From positions 1 to 64,000 of the forward strand of contig JADEXA010000001.1 in assembly GCA_015207365.1 (NCBI GenBank): a DNA stretch of 64,000 bases, written 5' to 3'. The position numbers and the translations under genes are program-made. Source of the DNA: Vacuolonema iberomarrocanum LEGE 07170 (GTDB lineage Bacteria; Cyanobacteriota; Cyanobacteriia; Elainellales; Elainellaceae). Below, piece by piece: positions 37,355 through 46,932 of the stretch. Within the stretch, counting starts at the first letter, position 1. Each line of letters starts with the position of its first letter. The notes below the pieces were generated by a model. It was not told where the DNA came from, did no database searches, and saw nothing but the letters and a program-made list of their open reading frames with translations.

Positions 37355-40300
37355 TCACAACCCATTGCCAATCAGAATGAACGGTGCCCAATAGTGGGGA
37401 TGAGCCAGACCGCTACTTTGGGAAAGCGGTTGTCCGGTTCGCAAGTCGATAATGTCATAATCTGCTTCGGTTCCGCGCTCTCCCGCGAGTACCGTTTGAT
37501 CGCTAGTAATCAGGGCGATTTGTGCTCGTTGCAGGGCATCGGCTTTGCTATAGCCATTGTTGAGCGCGGCATAGAAGGCATCCATCAACACCTGGGTGCC
37601 GCCATCATTAACCTGCCACAGGGAGGCGATCGCCGCCGCTGCCCCCGCCTGCTGCATCAGATAGCCGAACCCCAGAATTTCTTCACCGCTGCCCAGAATG
37701 TCATCGCCCAATGCGGTTTCGCAGGCACTCAACACAATCAAGTCGACCTGGTTGAAGCGTCCGTTCCACTCTTCGCGAATCTCTTGCAGGGTGAGGCGAT
37801 CGCCATTGCCAAACAGGATGAACGAGTCGGCAGGCGAGCCCGGCACAAAGGCCGCGTGGGTGGCAAAATGCACAATGGTGTGGCTGTCCATAATAGGTTC
37901 CACACGGGTGCGACTAAAGTTCTCATTCATCAATTGAGTGGTGCCAGGAAAAGCCGCCGTCAGATTTTCCACTTCTATCCCGGCAAAGGGCAAGCCATTA
38001 TAGGAAATAGACCGCTGACCAATCTGAACCTCAAACGCTCCCTCGCTGAAGGCAGCAGCCAGAATTTGTGGCTGCGGATCGGGGCGCAGGGTAAAGTCTT
38101 GTAGGCTGGCAGCAGTGATATGGTTGATGCGGAAACGCTCGATCAGCCACTGATCGCCATTGTGCAGAGCCGCCAGGGGTACATAGCGCAAAGCCCCATC
38201 CGGCGCATAAAGCAGCGTCTCTGCACCAATCGCCTCCAGATCGTTGGCCATCGGTGCAACCAACCACTCGTAAAGTTGTTGGGCAATGGGCTCAGGGTTG
38301 CTGTTCGGGTCATCCAGTGCTTGCCGGAATGCAACGATCGCCGCGTTCAACTCTGCTTGCTCCACCGCAACGGAATAGCGGGCCGGTTCGCTGAAGGGTG
38401 TCACCAGCACAAGCTCTAGACGATCGTCCAAAATCAGTGGATAGATCAGCACGGCATTTTGGTCGATAGCACGCAAGTTATTTTGCAGATTGACGAACTC
38501 ATCCATCCGCGCCAGTACATCCTGCTCCTGCAGATCGGCATCCAGTTGTGCGACCAGTGCTTGAATCTCTGGGCTATTAATAAACCCTTGAAAGTCTTCT
38601 GCCAGCTCTCGTTGGAGCGCATCCAGTTCGGCAAGGCGCTGCAGTTGCTCCTCAGACAGCTGGTTGGGCGGCACCTCTCGCAATTGAGCCAGTTCATAGC
38701 CAATGGCAATTACCCGGTTGCTAAGTTCAAGCTCTGGATCCCGTAGGTCGATGCCACTTTCTGTTTGGGCTGTACCGCGAACACCTCGAAGGTAATCATC
38801 CAGCTCTTGCACCCGCAATAAATCGAGAACTCGCTGAGCTTCCAGCACCCGGTTTTGTTGCAACAGCAAATCCGCTAACGCTCGATAGTCATCAGCAATG
38901 GTTTCGGTAAACGCATCCTGTTGTGCTTGGGGGAGTCCTCGCAGGTCATTGCGAATGGCTTCTCGAATGTTGACCGATTGTTTATAAAAGACAATGGCTA
39001 ACTCTGATTGGTCTTGCTCGGCCAGAAGCGATCCAATATTACTGAGCCACAAGCCTTCACTGGATCGATTACCAATCGCTTGGGTCAGGGCTAACGCTTG
39101 CTGATAGTAATCAAGCGCTTCCTGGTACTGTCCCAGATTCCTGTAGGCGTTGCCCAAATTGCCCAGATTGCTTCCTTCGCCTTCGCGATCACCAATTTCG
39201 CGGGCGATCGCAAGACTTTGCTCATGGCGCTCGATCCCCTCTTCATTTCGCCCTAACCTTCGATAAGCACTGCCCAAATTTCCCAGCGCAATGCCTTCCC
39301 CTTGGCGATCACCAATTTCACGGGTAATCGTTAGCTGTTGCTCATAGCGGGCGATCGCTTCCTGATACTGCCCCAAATAGGCGTAAGTAATGCCCAAATT
39401 GCCCAGAACAGCCCCTTCCCCCCGACGATTGTCAATTTCGCGGGAAATCGCCAGACTTTGCTCATAGCGGGCAATCGCCTCCGGATATTGCCCTAACCTC
39501 ATGTAGGCAAGACCCATATTGTTTAAAGTGTTGCCTTCGCTCCGAAGATCGCCAATTTCGCGCGTAATCGTCAGCGATTGGTCAAAGAGATCCAGCGCTT
39601 GCCGATATTGCCCCACATTCGAATAGGTGTTACCTAAACTCGCCAGAGCATCGCTTTCACCCAGTCGGTTGGCAACCTCACGGGCAATCGTTAGCTGTTG
39701 CTCATAGCGAGCGATCGCCTGCGGGTATTGCCCCAAATCAAAGTAAACATTGCCCAAGCCACCCAGGACATTACCTTCTGCCCTACGATTGCCAACCTCG
39801 CGAGCGATCGCAAGACTTTGTTCAAGCTGCTCAAGTGCTTGCGGGTATTGCCCGAGTTCTCGGTAAGCACTGCCCAAAAGCCCCAAAATATCTCCTTCTT
39901 CAGCACGATCGCTAGCCTCACGCGCCATAGCAAGGCTCTGCTCATAAAACTCGATCGCTCGCAGGTATTGCCCAAGCCTTTGATAGGCATTGCCCAAATT
40001 GCTCAACGGGACATATTGGCGATCGCCAGTTTCGCGGGCAAGCGCCAAACGCTGCTCATAGATGGCGATCGCCTGCTGATATTGCCCCAGGTTGCTATAA
40101 ATCAAACCCAGATTGTTGAGAATGCTGCCCTCTCCTTGACGATCACCCACTTCGCGAAGAATGACGAGACTTTGTTGGGAGAATGCAATCGCTTCTTGGT
40201 ATTGCCCTAAATTGCCATAGGCCATAGCCAAATTCCCCAGAACAGCGCCTTCTCCCCGACGACTATCCTCGGGAAATGTTGCTTGCACATCTGGTTCGCG

Positions 40301-40549
40301 AAAAATCTCCAAGGTTTGCTGCCAGGATTGGATGGCTTCTTGGATCTGGTTTACCTGAAAGTGCTGTAGACCTTGCTGGTAGAGGCGAACCGCTTCCTCG
40401 AATCGAGCAGTCGTATCCGTTGCAGTCGATGGGATTGGCACCTCTTGGGCAGGTGTGTGCTCGGGTGTAAGCAGCAGCGTGGCCAGTAGAGTGATGGGCA
40501 GGAGGTAGAGCAAAATAAGGGGGCTAGGAAACCGTAGCAGAAGCTTCAT
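37355..40549 (-). CDS. Secreted TPR-CHAT protein (2)
   Basis: An exported protein of 1064 aa with the same plan as the others: a signal peptide (residues 1-35, LILLYLLPITLLATLLL), about 12 TPR units of 40 residues with consensus GDRxGEGxxLGNLGxAYxxLGQYQEAI, a helical linker, and a C-terminal CHAT domain with catalytic His898 in HFATHA and Cys943 in LSACETA. The last 170 residues are very close to those of copy 1, while the TPR parts differ more. GAGG precedes the ATG at workable spacing. It is followed by palindrome A5. Confidence 0.9.
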   Translation of the reverse strand: MKLLLRFPSPLILLYLLPITLLATLLLTPEHTPAQEVPIPSTATDTTARFEEAVRLYQQGLQHFQVNQIQEAIQSWQQTLEIFREPDVQATFPEDSRRGEGAVLGNLAMAYGNLGQYQEAIAFSQQSLVILREVGDRQGEGSILNNLGLIYSNLGQYQQAIAIYEQRLALARETGDRQYVPLSNLGNAYQRLGQYLRAIEFYEQSLAMAREASDRAEEGDILGLLGSAYRELGQYPQALEQLEQSLAIAREVGNRRAEGNVLGGLGNVYFDLGQYPQAIARYEQQLTIAREVANRLGESDALASLGNTYSNVGQYRQALDLFDQSLTITREIGDLRSEGNTLNNMGLAYMRLGQYPEAIARYEQSLAISREIDNRRGEGAVLGNLGITYAYLGQYQEAIARYEQQLTITREIGDRQGEGIALGNLGSAYRRLGRNEEGIERHEQSLAIAREIGDREGEGSNLGNLGNAYRNLGQYQEALDYYQQALALTQAIGNRSSEGLWLSNIGSLLAEQDQSELAIVFYKQSVNIREAIRNDLRGLPQAQQDAFTETIADDYRALADLLLQQNRVLEAQRVLDLLRVQELDDYLRGVRGTAQTESGIDLRDPELELSNRVIAIGYELAQLREVPPNQLSEEQLQRLAELDALQRELAEDFQGFINSPEIQALVAQLDADLQEQDVLARMDEFVNLQNNLRAIDQNAVLIYPLILDDRLELVLVTPFSEPARYSVAVEQAELNAAIVAFRQALDDPNSNPEPIAQQLYEWLVAPMANDLEAIGAETLLYAPDGALRYVPLAALHNGDQWLIERFRINHITAASLQDFTLRPDPQPQILAAAFSEGAFEVQIGQRSISYNGLPFAGIEVENLTAAFPGTTQLMNENFSRTRVEPIMDSHTIVHFATHAAFVPGSPADSFILFGNGDRLTLQEIREEWNGRFNQVDLIVLSACETALGDDILGSGEEILGFGYLMQQAGAAAAIASLWQVNDGGTQVLMDAFYAALNNGYSKADALQRAQIALITSDQTVLAGERGTEADYDIIDLRTGQPLSQSSGLAHPHYWAPFILIGNGL

Positions 40550-40776
40550 TGAGACTTGCCTCTGTGGTCAACAGGAACAATGGCGGTAGATGCTTTTTGC
40601 TATTGGTGCAGACGCTATTTCAACCTAACGGATGGAGTCGTGGATGCGCTGTGTTTGTAGAGACTCTGTTAGGCATTCAAGTGAGTCATATGTTTGGAGT
40701 CTTGGGAGCCGTTAATGTCCCAAAACTCCAAACGTAATGGCTATTCGATCAATTCCATGTCAAAGCGCCAAGCAAG

Positions 40777-41628
40777 TTAGCTCGTCCGGAGCCGATCGAG
40801 ATTTTCCTGCGCTTGGGGGTAGCTCGGATCGAGTTCTAGCACACGCTCGAAGGCCACGATCGCCTCTTCATTGCGCTCCATAAAGGATAGAACCACACCC
40901 TTGTAGTACCAGGCATCAACATACTCGGGATAGATCTCAATTGCGCGCTCGAACGACACCAGGGCCTCGTCGAGGTTGTCCATAATGCCTGCCATCCGGC
41001 CTCGATTGACCCAAGCAACCGGCATCTCGGGATTCAGTTGCACCGCCCGGTCGTAGGATGCAAAGGCTTCTTCATAGCGCTCCAGACGCGCCAACGTTAC
41101 CCCCTGATGGAAATAAACATCGCCCACGTTGGGATCAATGGCGATCGCCCGTTCATAGGCACCAAGCGCAACTTCTGGTTGCCCACCATCATCCAGGGAA
41201 ATGCCCAGCCACATCCAAGCAAAGAGATGGGTTTCGTCTAACTGAACAGCCTCTTCCAGCGCAGAAATGGATTCTGGGTAACGTCCCAAATTGTAAAGCG
41301 CCAATCCTTTGCCTGCATGTGCGGGGGCATGGGTCGCGTCAATGGCGATCGCTTCTTCAAAGAAGGTCAATGCTTCGGCATAGTTAGTGGCTTCAAGGGC
41401 AGCTATAGCCTGATTCATCCGTGCTTCTAAGTCGGCAGATGTCGTCTGGGCAACGGGTTCTCCTACAGTGCTGATATCGGGAGTGGGAATGGGGGCGATC
41501 GCCGCGCGTCCTGCGGGTGTTGCGATCACCGTTACGATGCTGGCTGCCGCTGTTAGCAAAAGGGTTGTCGCAAAAGATTGGATGGAGCGTTGGACTGGTA
41601 AGCGTCGGGCTGGTAATTGGGTCGACAT
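40777..41628 (-). CDS. Secreted TPR protein
   Basis: A 283-aa protein with an N-terminal signal or anchor (LLLTAAASIVTVIATPAGRA). Six 34-residue TPR units begin near residue 70 (YAEALTFFEEAIAIDATHAPAHAGKGLALYNLG and similar) and end at LDRLRTS. These are classic TPRs, unlike the 40-residue type in the CHAT proteins. It could be a periplasmic scaffold. The start is supported by GGAGG nine bases before the ATG. It stands alone, and about 180-270 bases upstream of it lies a 23-bp periodic repeat. Confidence 0.82.
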   Translation of the reverse strand: MSTQLPARRLPVQRSIQSFATTLLLTAAASIVTVIATPAGRAAIAPIPTPDISTVGEPVAQTTSADLEARMNQAIAALEATNYAEALTFFEEAIAIDATHAPAHAGKGLALYNLGRYPESISALEEAVQLDETHLFAWMWLGISLDDGGQPEVALGAYERAIAIDPNVGDVYFHQGVTLARLERYEEAFASYDRAVQLNPEMPVAWVNRGRMAGIMDNLDEALVSFERAIEIYPEYVDAWYYKGVVLSFMERNEEAIVAFERVLELDPSYPQAQENLDRLRTS

Positions 41629-41799
41629 GGTTATATCCTCCGATAAGCTGAGGGATTCATCTTGACTTACTCTTTCGAGGTCAAAACCTATGCACCCAAA
41701 TTAGACGGATTGAGTGAGCTAGAGCTCGGAAGAGAAGCGAGTAAGGAATGAGCAGAAGGGTTAAACGTACTTTCTGGGTAAAGAACCCATCTCTTTGGT

Positions 41800-41905
41800 A
41801 ACAGTTTTTCCCCAAGAAATAGTTACTGCTTTAGGTAAGAAATGATTACCGCTTTTTGTCAGAGTCAATTACCGCTTTGTGCAAAAAATGGTGGCCGCTT
41901 GCGCA
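41800..41905. repeat. Five degenerate repeats with 23-bp period
   Basis: GTTTT/GCTTT cores start at 41804, 41828, 41851, 41874 and 41897, i.e. spacings of 24, 23, 23 and 23. The best units read ATTACCGCTTTTTG and ATTACCGCTTTGTG, often followed by AAGAAAT. They lie 175-270 bases upstream of the secreted TPR gene. The layout suggests an array of protein-binding sites. Confidence 0.5.
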
Positions 41906-42836
41906 TATTCACTGACGATCGCTCGATCAATGCCTTATTTTCCGGGTATTCCTGAATCGGTAGGCTCAACTTGCTTGCAGAGTGTACTGGCTTTCGGAAT
42001 GTGCTGGCGATCGCCTCTCACATCAGACACTGAAGGCTGTCGGCATTAAGGATTCCCCCACAGAATCACTGCATCGTCAGAGTCAGAAAACTTCAGAGAG
42101 AAACGGGATATACCGCGAAAACAGACCAGCTCTCACAGAAGAGCGTTGCAAAACTCGGATATAGACCATACTGATTGGGCTCCATTTCTCACAATCTTGT
42201 ATCTCTAAATCCCAATGAGAATTGGACGAAATAGGACAAATATGCCGCTGGAGGGAGAAGGTAGATAATTGGGACGTTGCCAAATATTTTGCTCCAGCTA
42301 GGTAAAAAACGCCGTTTCCGTGCGTTTCCGGTGTAAAGAGAGAATGCAGAAGTTTTGTTTTTTATTTATAAAATTTTAATTCACACAATCTTTAAAATTT
42401 TAGGCGAAAAATTCACTGTTTAAACATAATCCTCCGCTGCTTTTCCGGATATGTTTACGTACAAACACGGACGAAATGCCCGGGTAGCTTTGTGGAACCT
42501 TCGCTGCTTGGGTATAGGTGACGTTCCTGAAATGTCTATCTCATCATGCGCTTAGTCATTTCTCAGGTTCAATCGCCTCTGAGATTCGGTTCAGCTATAT
42601 GCGCTAGCCCGTCTCCGGCTACACTTGCTGGTTTCGGGCTTCCTAGCATTCGTTAGGGCTAGAGGCGTTGCTGGATTAGGATGACTGCGGCTAAGGTGTC
42701 GTTCGTAAAGCCTCAGTCAGTTTTCGAGCGCTGTAGGTCATGCGCTGAAGGCTACTCAGATAGATTTAATAGGTTCCCAAAACGGCTAGCGTTTGCTAGG
42801 CCGAATCGTCCCAGACACTGCGAGAGGTTTACCACA
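41906..42836. other. Long gap without recognised gene
   Basis: An AT-rich tract lies at about 42355-42420 and could hold a promoter. From 42480 to 42836 there are several partly complementary segments (CGCTAGCCCG with CGGGCTT, TAGGGCTAG) that might form a structured leader or a small RNA, but no known RNA family was recognised. Confidence 0.35.
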
Positions 42837-42983
42837 ATGCATATTTCAGGAGAATACGCAGCGAAGCAAGACTATTTCCAAGCTTCTACGCTTGTTTACA
42901 GACTTCTTCTTTTACCCGTATTTGCAACCTTGGCACTCATCCATGTGTTTAAGGTGATCCTCTTCGGTGACGATTATTCTTGA
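42837..42983 (+). CDS. Small single-span membrane protein, 48 aa
   Basis: The ATG at 42837 is preceded by GAGAGG nine bases upstream. The product begins MHISGEYAAKQDYFQASTLV and has one hydrophobic segment (RLLLLPVFATLALIHVFKVILFG), ending DDYS. The frame extends upstream to 42681, but without a ribosome binding site. I do not recognise the family. It is isolated, with a long gap on both sides. A small thylakoid or plasma membrane subunit is possible; this is inference from shape only. Confidence 0.45.
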   Translation: MHISGEYAAKQDYFQASTLVYRLLLLPVFATLALIHVFKVILFGDDYS

Positions 42984-43261
42984 GCCCGATCTCAGGTAAA
43001 ATGCTGAGCTGTTTCTTATCTCGCGCTTCCATTTCATAGCCGAGGTAGTGGCGTAGTTTTATGGTTTCGCATGGCTTTAGAGGCTGTGACTGAACATGCT
43101 GGGTGCATGAGAGAAGGCTTTTGGCCATATTTCTGGTATCCATTCCTGAAGCAGATATTCGGGCTGCTATGCGCTGAGCTTGCGACTTGGTTGCGTTGAC
43201 TTCATGTGATTGATGCAGGCTCCAATTCTAGGAGCTTGTGGTTTCATGGCTTTTGCTCATG

Positions 43262-43355
43262 GCATCTATAGCGCTATGCGCGTTAGTTAAGTACGGTTGT
43301 GTGGGGCGCGCCGCGCCCCACACAACCGTTGCTGTGCTTAATGCGGTTGCACACC
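43262..43355. repeat. Palindrome, family B with unrelated stem (B5)
   Basis: The perfect 18+1+18 stem ACGGTTGTGTGGGGCGCG (43293-43329) is flanked on the left by AGCGCTATGCGCGTTAGTTAA, which matches the family B end read in reverse (AGCGCTACGCGCTTGAGTAA). The stem itself shares nothing with B1-B3. It lies downstream of TPR-CHAT gene 3. The interval 42984-43417 otherwise shows no gene. Confidence 0.7.
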
Positions 43356-43417
43356 GCTATATATCGATCGCCAGCTTTTGCAGCCGCTCTGTTTGTATTA
43401 CGGGAGCATTCAGAAAG

Positions 43418-46400
43418 CTATAGCCCATTGCCGATGAGAATGAAGGGTGCCCAGTAGTAAGGATGGGCAAGATCTCCACTCTGTTCGAGCGGTTGTCCCG
43501 TTCGCAAGTCGGTGATCTCGTAGTCCGCCGTATCGCCGCGTTCTCCTCCCAGCACGGTTTGGTCACTGGTAATCAGGGCTTGCTGTGCCCGCTGCAAGGC
43601 TTCAGCCTTGCTGTAGCCGTTGTTGAGCGCAGCATAGAAGGCATCCATCAAAACCTGGGTGCCGCCATCGCTGACCTGCCACAGAGAGGCGATCGCCGCT
43701 TCGGCCCCAGCTTGTTGCATCAGATAGCCCAACCCCAGAACCTCTGCGCCATTCCCTAACGGCACATCGCCAACGGCGGTTTCACAAGCACTCAGCACCA
43801 CCAGTTCAACATTGGGAAAGGTCCAACTGCGAACCTCGTCAAGGGTGACATGACTGCCATCACCAAACAGGATGAAGGAATCTTCGGGTGGGCCTGGATT
43901 AAAAACCGCATGGGTAGCAAGGTGGATGATATTGAAGTCATTCATCTCCAAGATCATCGACTGGTCAAATTCTTGGTTGAGGCGTTGCTCCGTTTGGGGA
44001 ATCAGTTGCGCCAGGTTTTCGACTTCCTGTCTGGCAAACTCTAGTCCGCCAAAGGAGAGGGTGCGGGTGCTGATGGGAACTTCATATTGCCCTTGGGTAA
44101 ACGCGGCGGCGAGGATGTTGAATCCCTGGGGAAACGGCTGATTATTAATATCGGTCAAGCTGGCCGCAACAATGTTATTAACCTGCCACTGCTGAGCGAC
44201 CCACTGATTGCCATCGTGCAGAGCGACGAGTGGAATGTAGCGCAACTGCCCATCAGGTGCGTAGAGGATGACCTCGGCTTCCGCTTGAGCTAGGTCTGAC
44301 TCGATGGGGCGAATCAGCCAGTCATATAGCTGTTGCGCTGGGGTTTCGGCATCACGGCTGGGCGATTGCAAGGCCGAGCGAAACTCGGCGATCGCCCGAT
44401 TCAGGTCTTCTCGACGGACATCGACGGTGCGGCGGATAGGGGGTGCGTTGGCAGTGACCAGCACCAGTTCTATGCGGTCTTCCAGTACCAAGGGGTAGAG
44501 CGCTACCGTGTTCTGTTCCAGTTGCTGCAAGTTATCTTGCAGTGCGTTCAACTCCCCTAGCTCCAGATTGGCCGCTCCCACGGTTGCCCGCAGTTGTGCC
44601 ACAATCTCCTGAATCTCTGGGCTATCGATGAAAGCTTGAAAAACAATGCGAGCGTCTTGCTGCAACTGCCGCAGTTCCAAAATGCGGTCTTGCTGTGCCG
44701 TTGTGCGATCGCCCCTGGCAATTGCCTCCAACTCCCGTAGTTCCTGCCCCAAGGTAACCAACTGCGCTTGGTTGACCGCAAATCGCTGCCAAGCTTCCTG
44801 CTCCACCGGACGCAGGGGCGTTCCAGTTTCGGTTTCCCCATTACGCTGCACATCTTGCAAATATTCGTCAAGTTCCTGCACCTGCAACAGGTCGAGCACT
44901 CGCTGTGCTTCCAGGACACGATCCGCTTGCAACAACAGATCGGCAAGACGGCGATAGCTCCTAGAAACACGCTCGGTAAAAGCTTGCTGCTGCTCAATCT
45001 CCAGTCCGCGAATATCGCCCCGAATTGCTTCCCACTGGTTTACCGATTGTTTGAAGAAGACAATAGCCAACTCGGGTTCGTCTAAGGACTCCAAAGCAAA
45101 ACCTATATTGTTCAGTGTGATGGCTTCTCCTTCGCGATCGCCCACCTCAGTCCTGATGGCTAAGGTTTGCTCATAGAACTCCAATGCCTGCTCATATTGC
45201 CCCAAATTGCGATACACCTCGCCAATGTTGTTGAGGGTAGCCCCTTCGCCACGGCGATCGCCTAACTCAACGCGAATGACTAAGGCTTGGTCATAAATCT
45301 CTAGTGCCCGCTCATATTGCCCGAGGTTGCTGTATACCAAGCCAATGTTATTGAGGGTAACCCCTTCAGCTATACGATTGCCCTGTTCGGTGTGGATGGC
45401 TAAGGCTTGGCCATAAATCTCCAGTGCCCGCTCATATTGCCCCAGAGAGCGATACAGCTCACCAATGTTGGTAAGAGCCTTCCCTTCGGTGACGCGATCG
45501 CCTAACTCAACAGCAATGGCTAAGGCCTGGTCATACAATCCCAGTGCCCGCTCATATTGCCCCAACCTGCGGTACACCAAGCCAATGTTGTTGAGGATTG
45601 TTCCTTCGGCTAGGCGATCGCCCACCTCAGTGGCAATAACTAAGGCCTGCTCATAGAATTCCAGTGCTCGCTCATACTGCCCAAGATTGCTGTATACCAA
45701 GCCAATGTTAGTGAGGGTAACCCCTTCGCCCGCACGATTGCCCACCTCTGTAATAATTGCTAAGGCTTGTTCATAGAATTCCAGTGCTCGCTCATATTGC
45801 CCTAGAGCGTTATACACTCCGCCAATGTTGGTGAGGGTAGCTCCCTCGCTACGTCGATCGCCTACTTCAGCAATGATGACTAAAGCTTGCTGGTAGAACT
45901 CCAGCGCCTGTTCATATTGTCCTAGAAAGTCGTATACTCCGCCAATGTTAGTGAGGGTAACCCCTTCGCCTATGCGATCGCCCATCTCGATCCGGATGGC
46001 TAGGGCTTGCTCGTAGAACTCCAGTGCCCGCTCATATTGCCCCAAATTACGGTACACCAAGCCAATATTGTTGAGGATAACCCCTTCGCCTATGCGATCG
46101 TCTACTTCAGTGGCAATGACTAGGGCTTGCTCATAGAATTCTAATGCCTGCTCGTATTGTCCAATGGAACGATACACCTCGCCAATGTTGTTGAGGATTC
46201 CCCCTTCCCCTGGTCTTTCTCCAATTTCACGAAAAATCACCAGAGCACGTTCATAAAGGACAATAGCTTCTTCGTAGCGTCCGGTTGCATAAAGTTGTGT
46301 TCCTCGGGTATTCAGTTCCAGGGCTTCGGCGCGGCGGGCATCGGTTTCAGTTTGGGCCAGTGCCGATGTGGGAAGCAGTACCAGGCTGGGCGATATAGCG

Positions 46401-46459
46401 ATAGAAAAGAGCAGCAGAGGACTAAGCGCAGCGAGAAAACGCAGAGATAGGAATTTCAT
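43418..46459 (-). CDS. Secreted TPR-CHAT protein (3)
   Basis: An exported protein of 1013 aa. The frame extends 49 codons upstream, but MKFLSLRFLAALSPLLLF at 46459 is the signal peptide start, with cleavage expected after TSALAQ. About 11 TPR units of 40 residues follow (LGQYERALEFYEQAL, GDRxGEGVTLNNIGLVY). The CHAT domain has His850 in HLATHA and Cys892 in LSACETA. Its linker between TPR and CHAT (QQDRILELRQLQQDARIVFQAF) is the most divergent part relative to copies 1 and 2, while the last 120 residues are nearly the same in all three. Confidence 0.9.
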   Translation of the reverse strand: MKFLSLRFLAALSPLLLFSIAISPSLVLLPTSALAQTETDARRAEALELNTRGTQLYATGRYEEAIVLYERALVIFREIGERPGEGGILNNIGEVYRSIGQYEQALEFYEQALVIATEVDDRIGEGVILNNIGLVYRNLGQYERALEFYEQALAIRIEMGDRIGEGVTLTNIGGVYDFLGQYEQALEFYQQALVIIAEVGDRRSEGATLTNIGGVYNALGQYERALEFYEQALAIITEVGNRAGEGVTLTNIGLVYSNLGQYERALEFYEQALVIATEVGDRLAEGTILNNIGLVYRRLGQYERALGLYDQALAIAVELGDRVTEGKALTNIGELYRSLGQYERALEIYGQALAIHTEQGNRIAEGVTLNNIGLVYSNLGQYERALEIYDQALVIRVELGDRRGEGATLNNIGEVYRNLGQYEQALEFYEQTLAIRTEVGDREGEAITLNNIGFALESLDEPELAIVFFKQSVNQWEAIRGDIRGLEIEQQQAFTERVSRSYRRLADLLLQADRVLEAQRVLDLLQVQELDEYLQDVQRNGETETGTPLRPVEQEAWQRFAVNQAQLVTLGQELRELEAIARGDRTTAQQDRILELRQLQQDARIVFQAFIDSPEIQEIVAQLRATVGAANLELGELNALQDNLQQLEQNTVALYPLVLEDRIELVLVTANAPPIRRTVDVRREDLNRAIAEFRSALQSPSRDAETPAQQLYDWLIRPIESDLAQAEAEVILYAPDGQLRYIPLVALHDGNQWVAQQWQVNNIVAASLTDINNQPFPQGFNILAAAFTQGQYEVPISTRTLSFGGLEFARQEVENLAQLIPQTEQRLNQEFDQSMILEMNDFNIIHLATHAVFNPGPPEDSFILFGDGSHVTLDEVRSWTFPNVELVVLSACETAVGDVPLGNGAEVLGLGYLMQQAGAEAAIASLWQVSDGGTQVLMDAFYAALNNGYSKAEALQRAQQALITSDQTVLGGERGDTADYEITDLRTGQPLEQSGDLAHPYYWAPFILIGNGL

Positions 46460-46573
46460 AGGACATAGGGAGGGGTAGGATAGGTTTTTGCTTAGGGAGT
46501 ATCTAGTTCGCGCCCGTTGTAACCTATGCGAGGCTCCATCGTCAGCCCGAACAATAAATCTGCAAAGAGGAAT

Positions 46574-46637
46574 AGACCTGCGACTTCTTGTATGTAGTCC
46601 ACCCATGCGTTTTGGGTAAAAAAGAAGTCGCAGATCT
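46574..46637. repeat. Inverted repeat related to the sqdB-sqdX hairpin
   Basis: AGACCTGCGACTTCTT (46574-46589) and AAGAAGTCGCAGATCT (46622-46637) pair with one mismatch, and an inner ACCCA/TGGGT pair adds a second stem. It lies in the divergent gap (46460-46932) between TPR-CHAT gene 3 and the PEP-synthase-like gene, where no other gene is seen. Confidence 0.65.
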
Positions 46638-46932
46638 GGGACATAATCAGCGTTTTGAGCGCACCCGTTTGGGGATAGTTGGGGACGATCGCTCCCTAAA
46701 ACTGGCCCATCTCAAACAGCGGGTGACATCGGTCATTGCATAAACTGATACTGAGATAAAGCAACAGGTCGAGATAACACATTGCTCTCGCGGAGTTAGC
46801 GAGAACCGTTAGCGAATATTGCTTGTGTGTTCAAGCATTAGTGCCTGAGTGCAGGGGCAGAACTGTGCTTGGCTGGTTCAGTGGTTTGTGCTTGGCTGTC
46901 CGTCTTCTTGTTCCTTCGCTTGACTTTGTCCT

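Noticed and set aside
42681..42836. N-terminal extension of the 48-aa membrane protein
   Set aside because: Basic, Cys-rich, without a ribosome binding site; the internal ATG at 42837 has one.
33600..46300. 120-bp spaced repeats as CRISPR or satellite DNA
   Set aside because: The repeats are in frame and encode 40-residue TPR units; the sequence between repeats is not spacer-like.
33177..46459. TPR-CHAT proteins as CRISPR-linked (craspase-like) proteases
   Set aside because: All three have signal peptides, their TPRs are of the kinesin-light-chain type, and no CRISPR array or cas gene is in the window.
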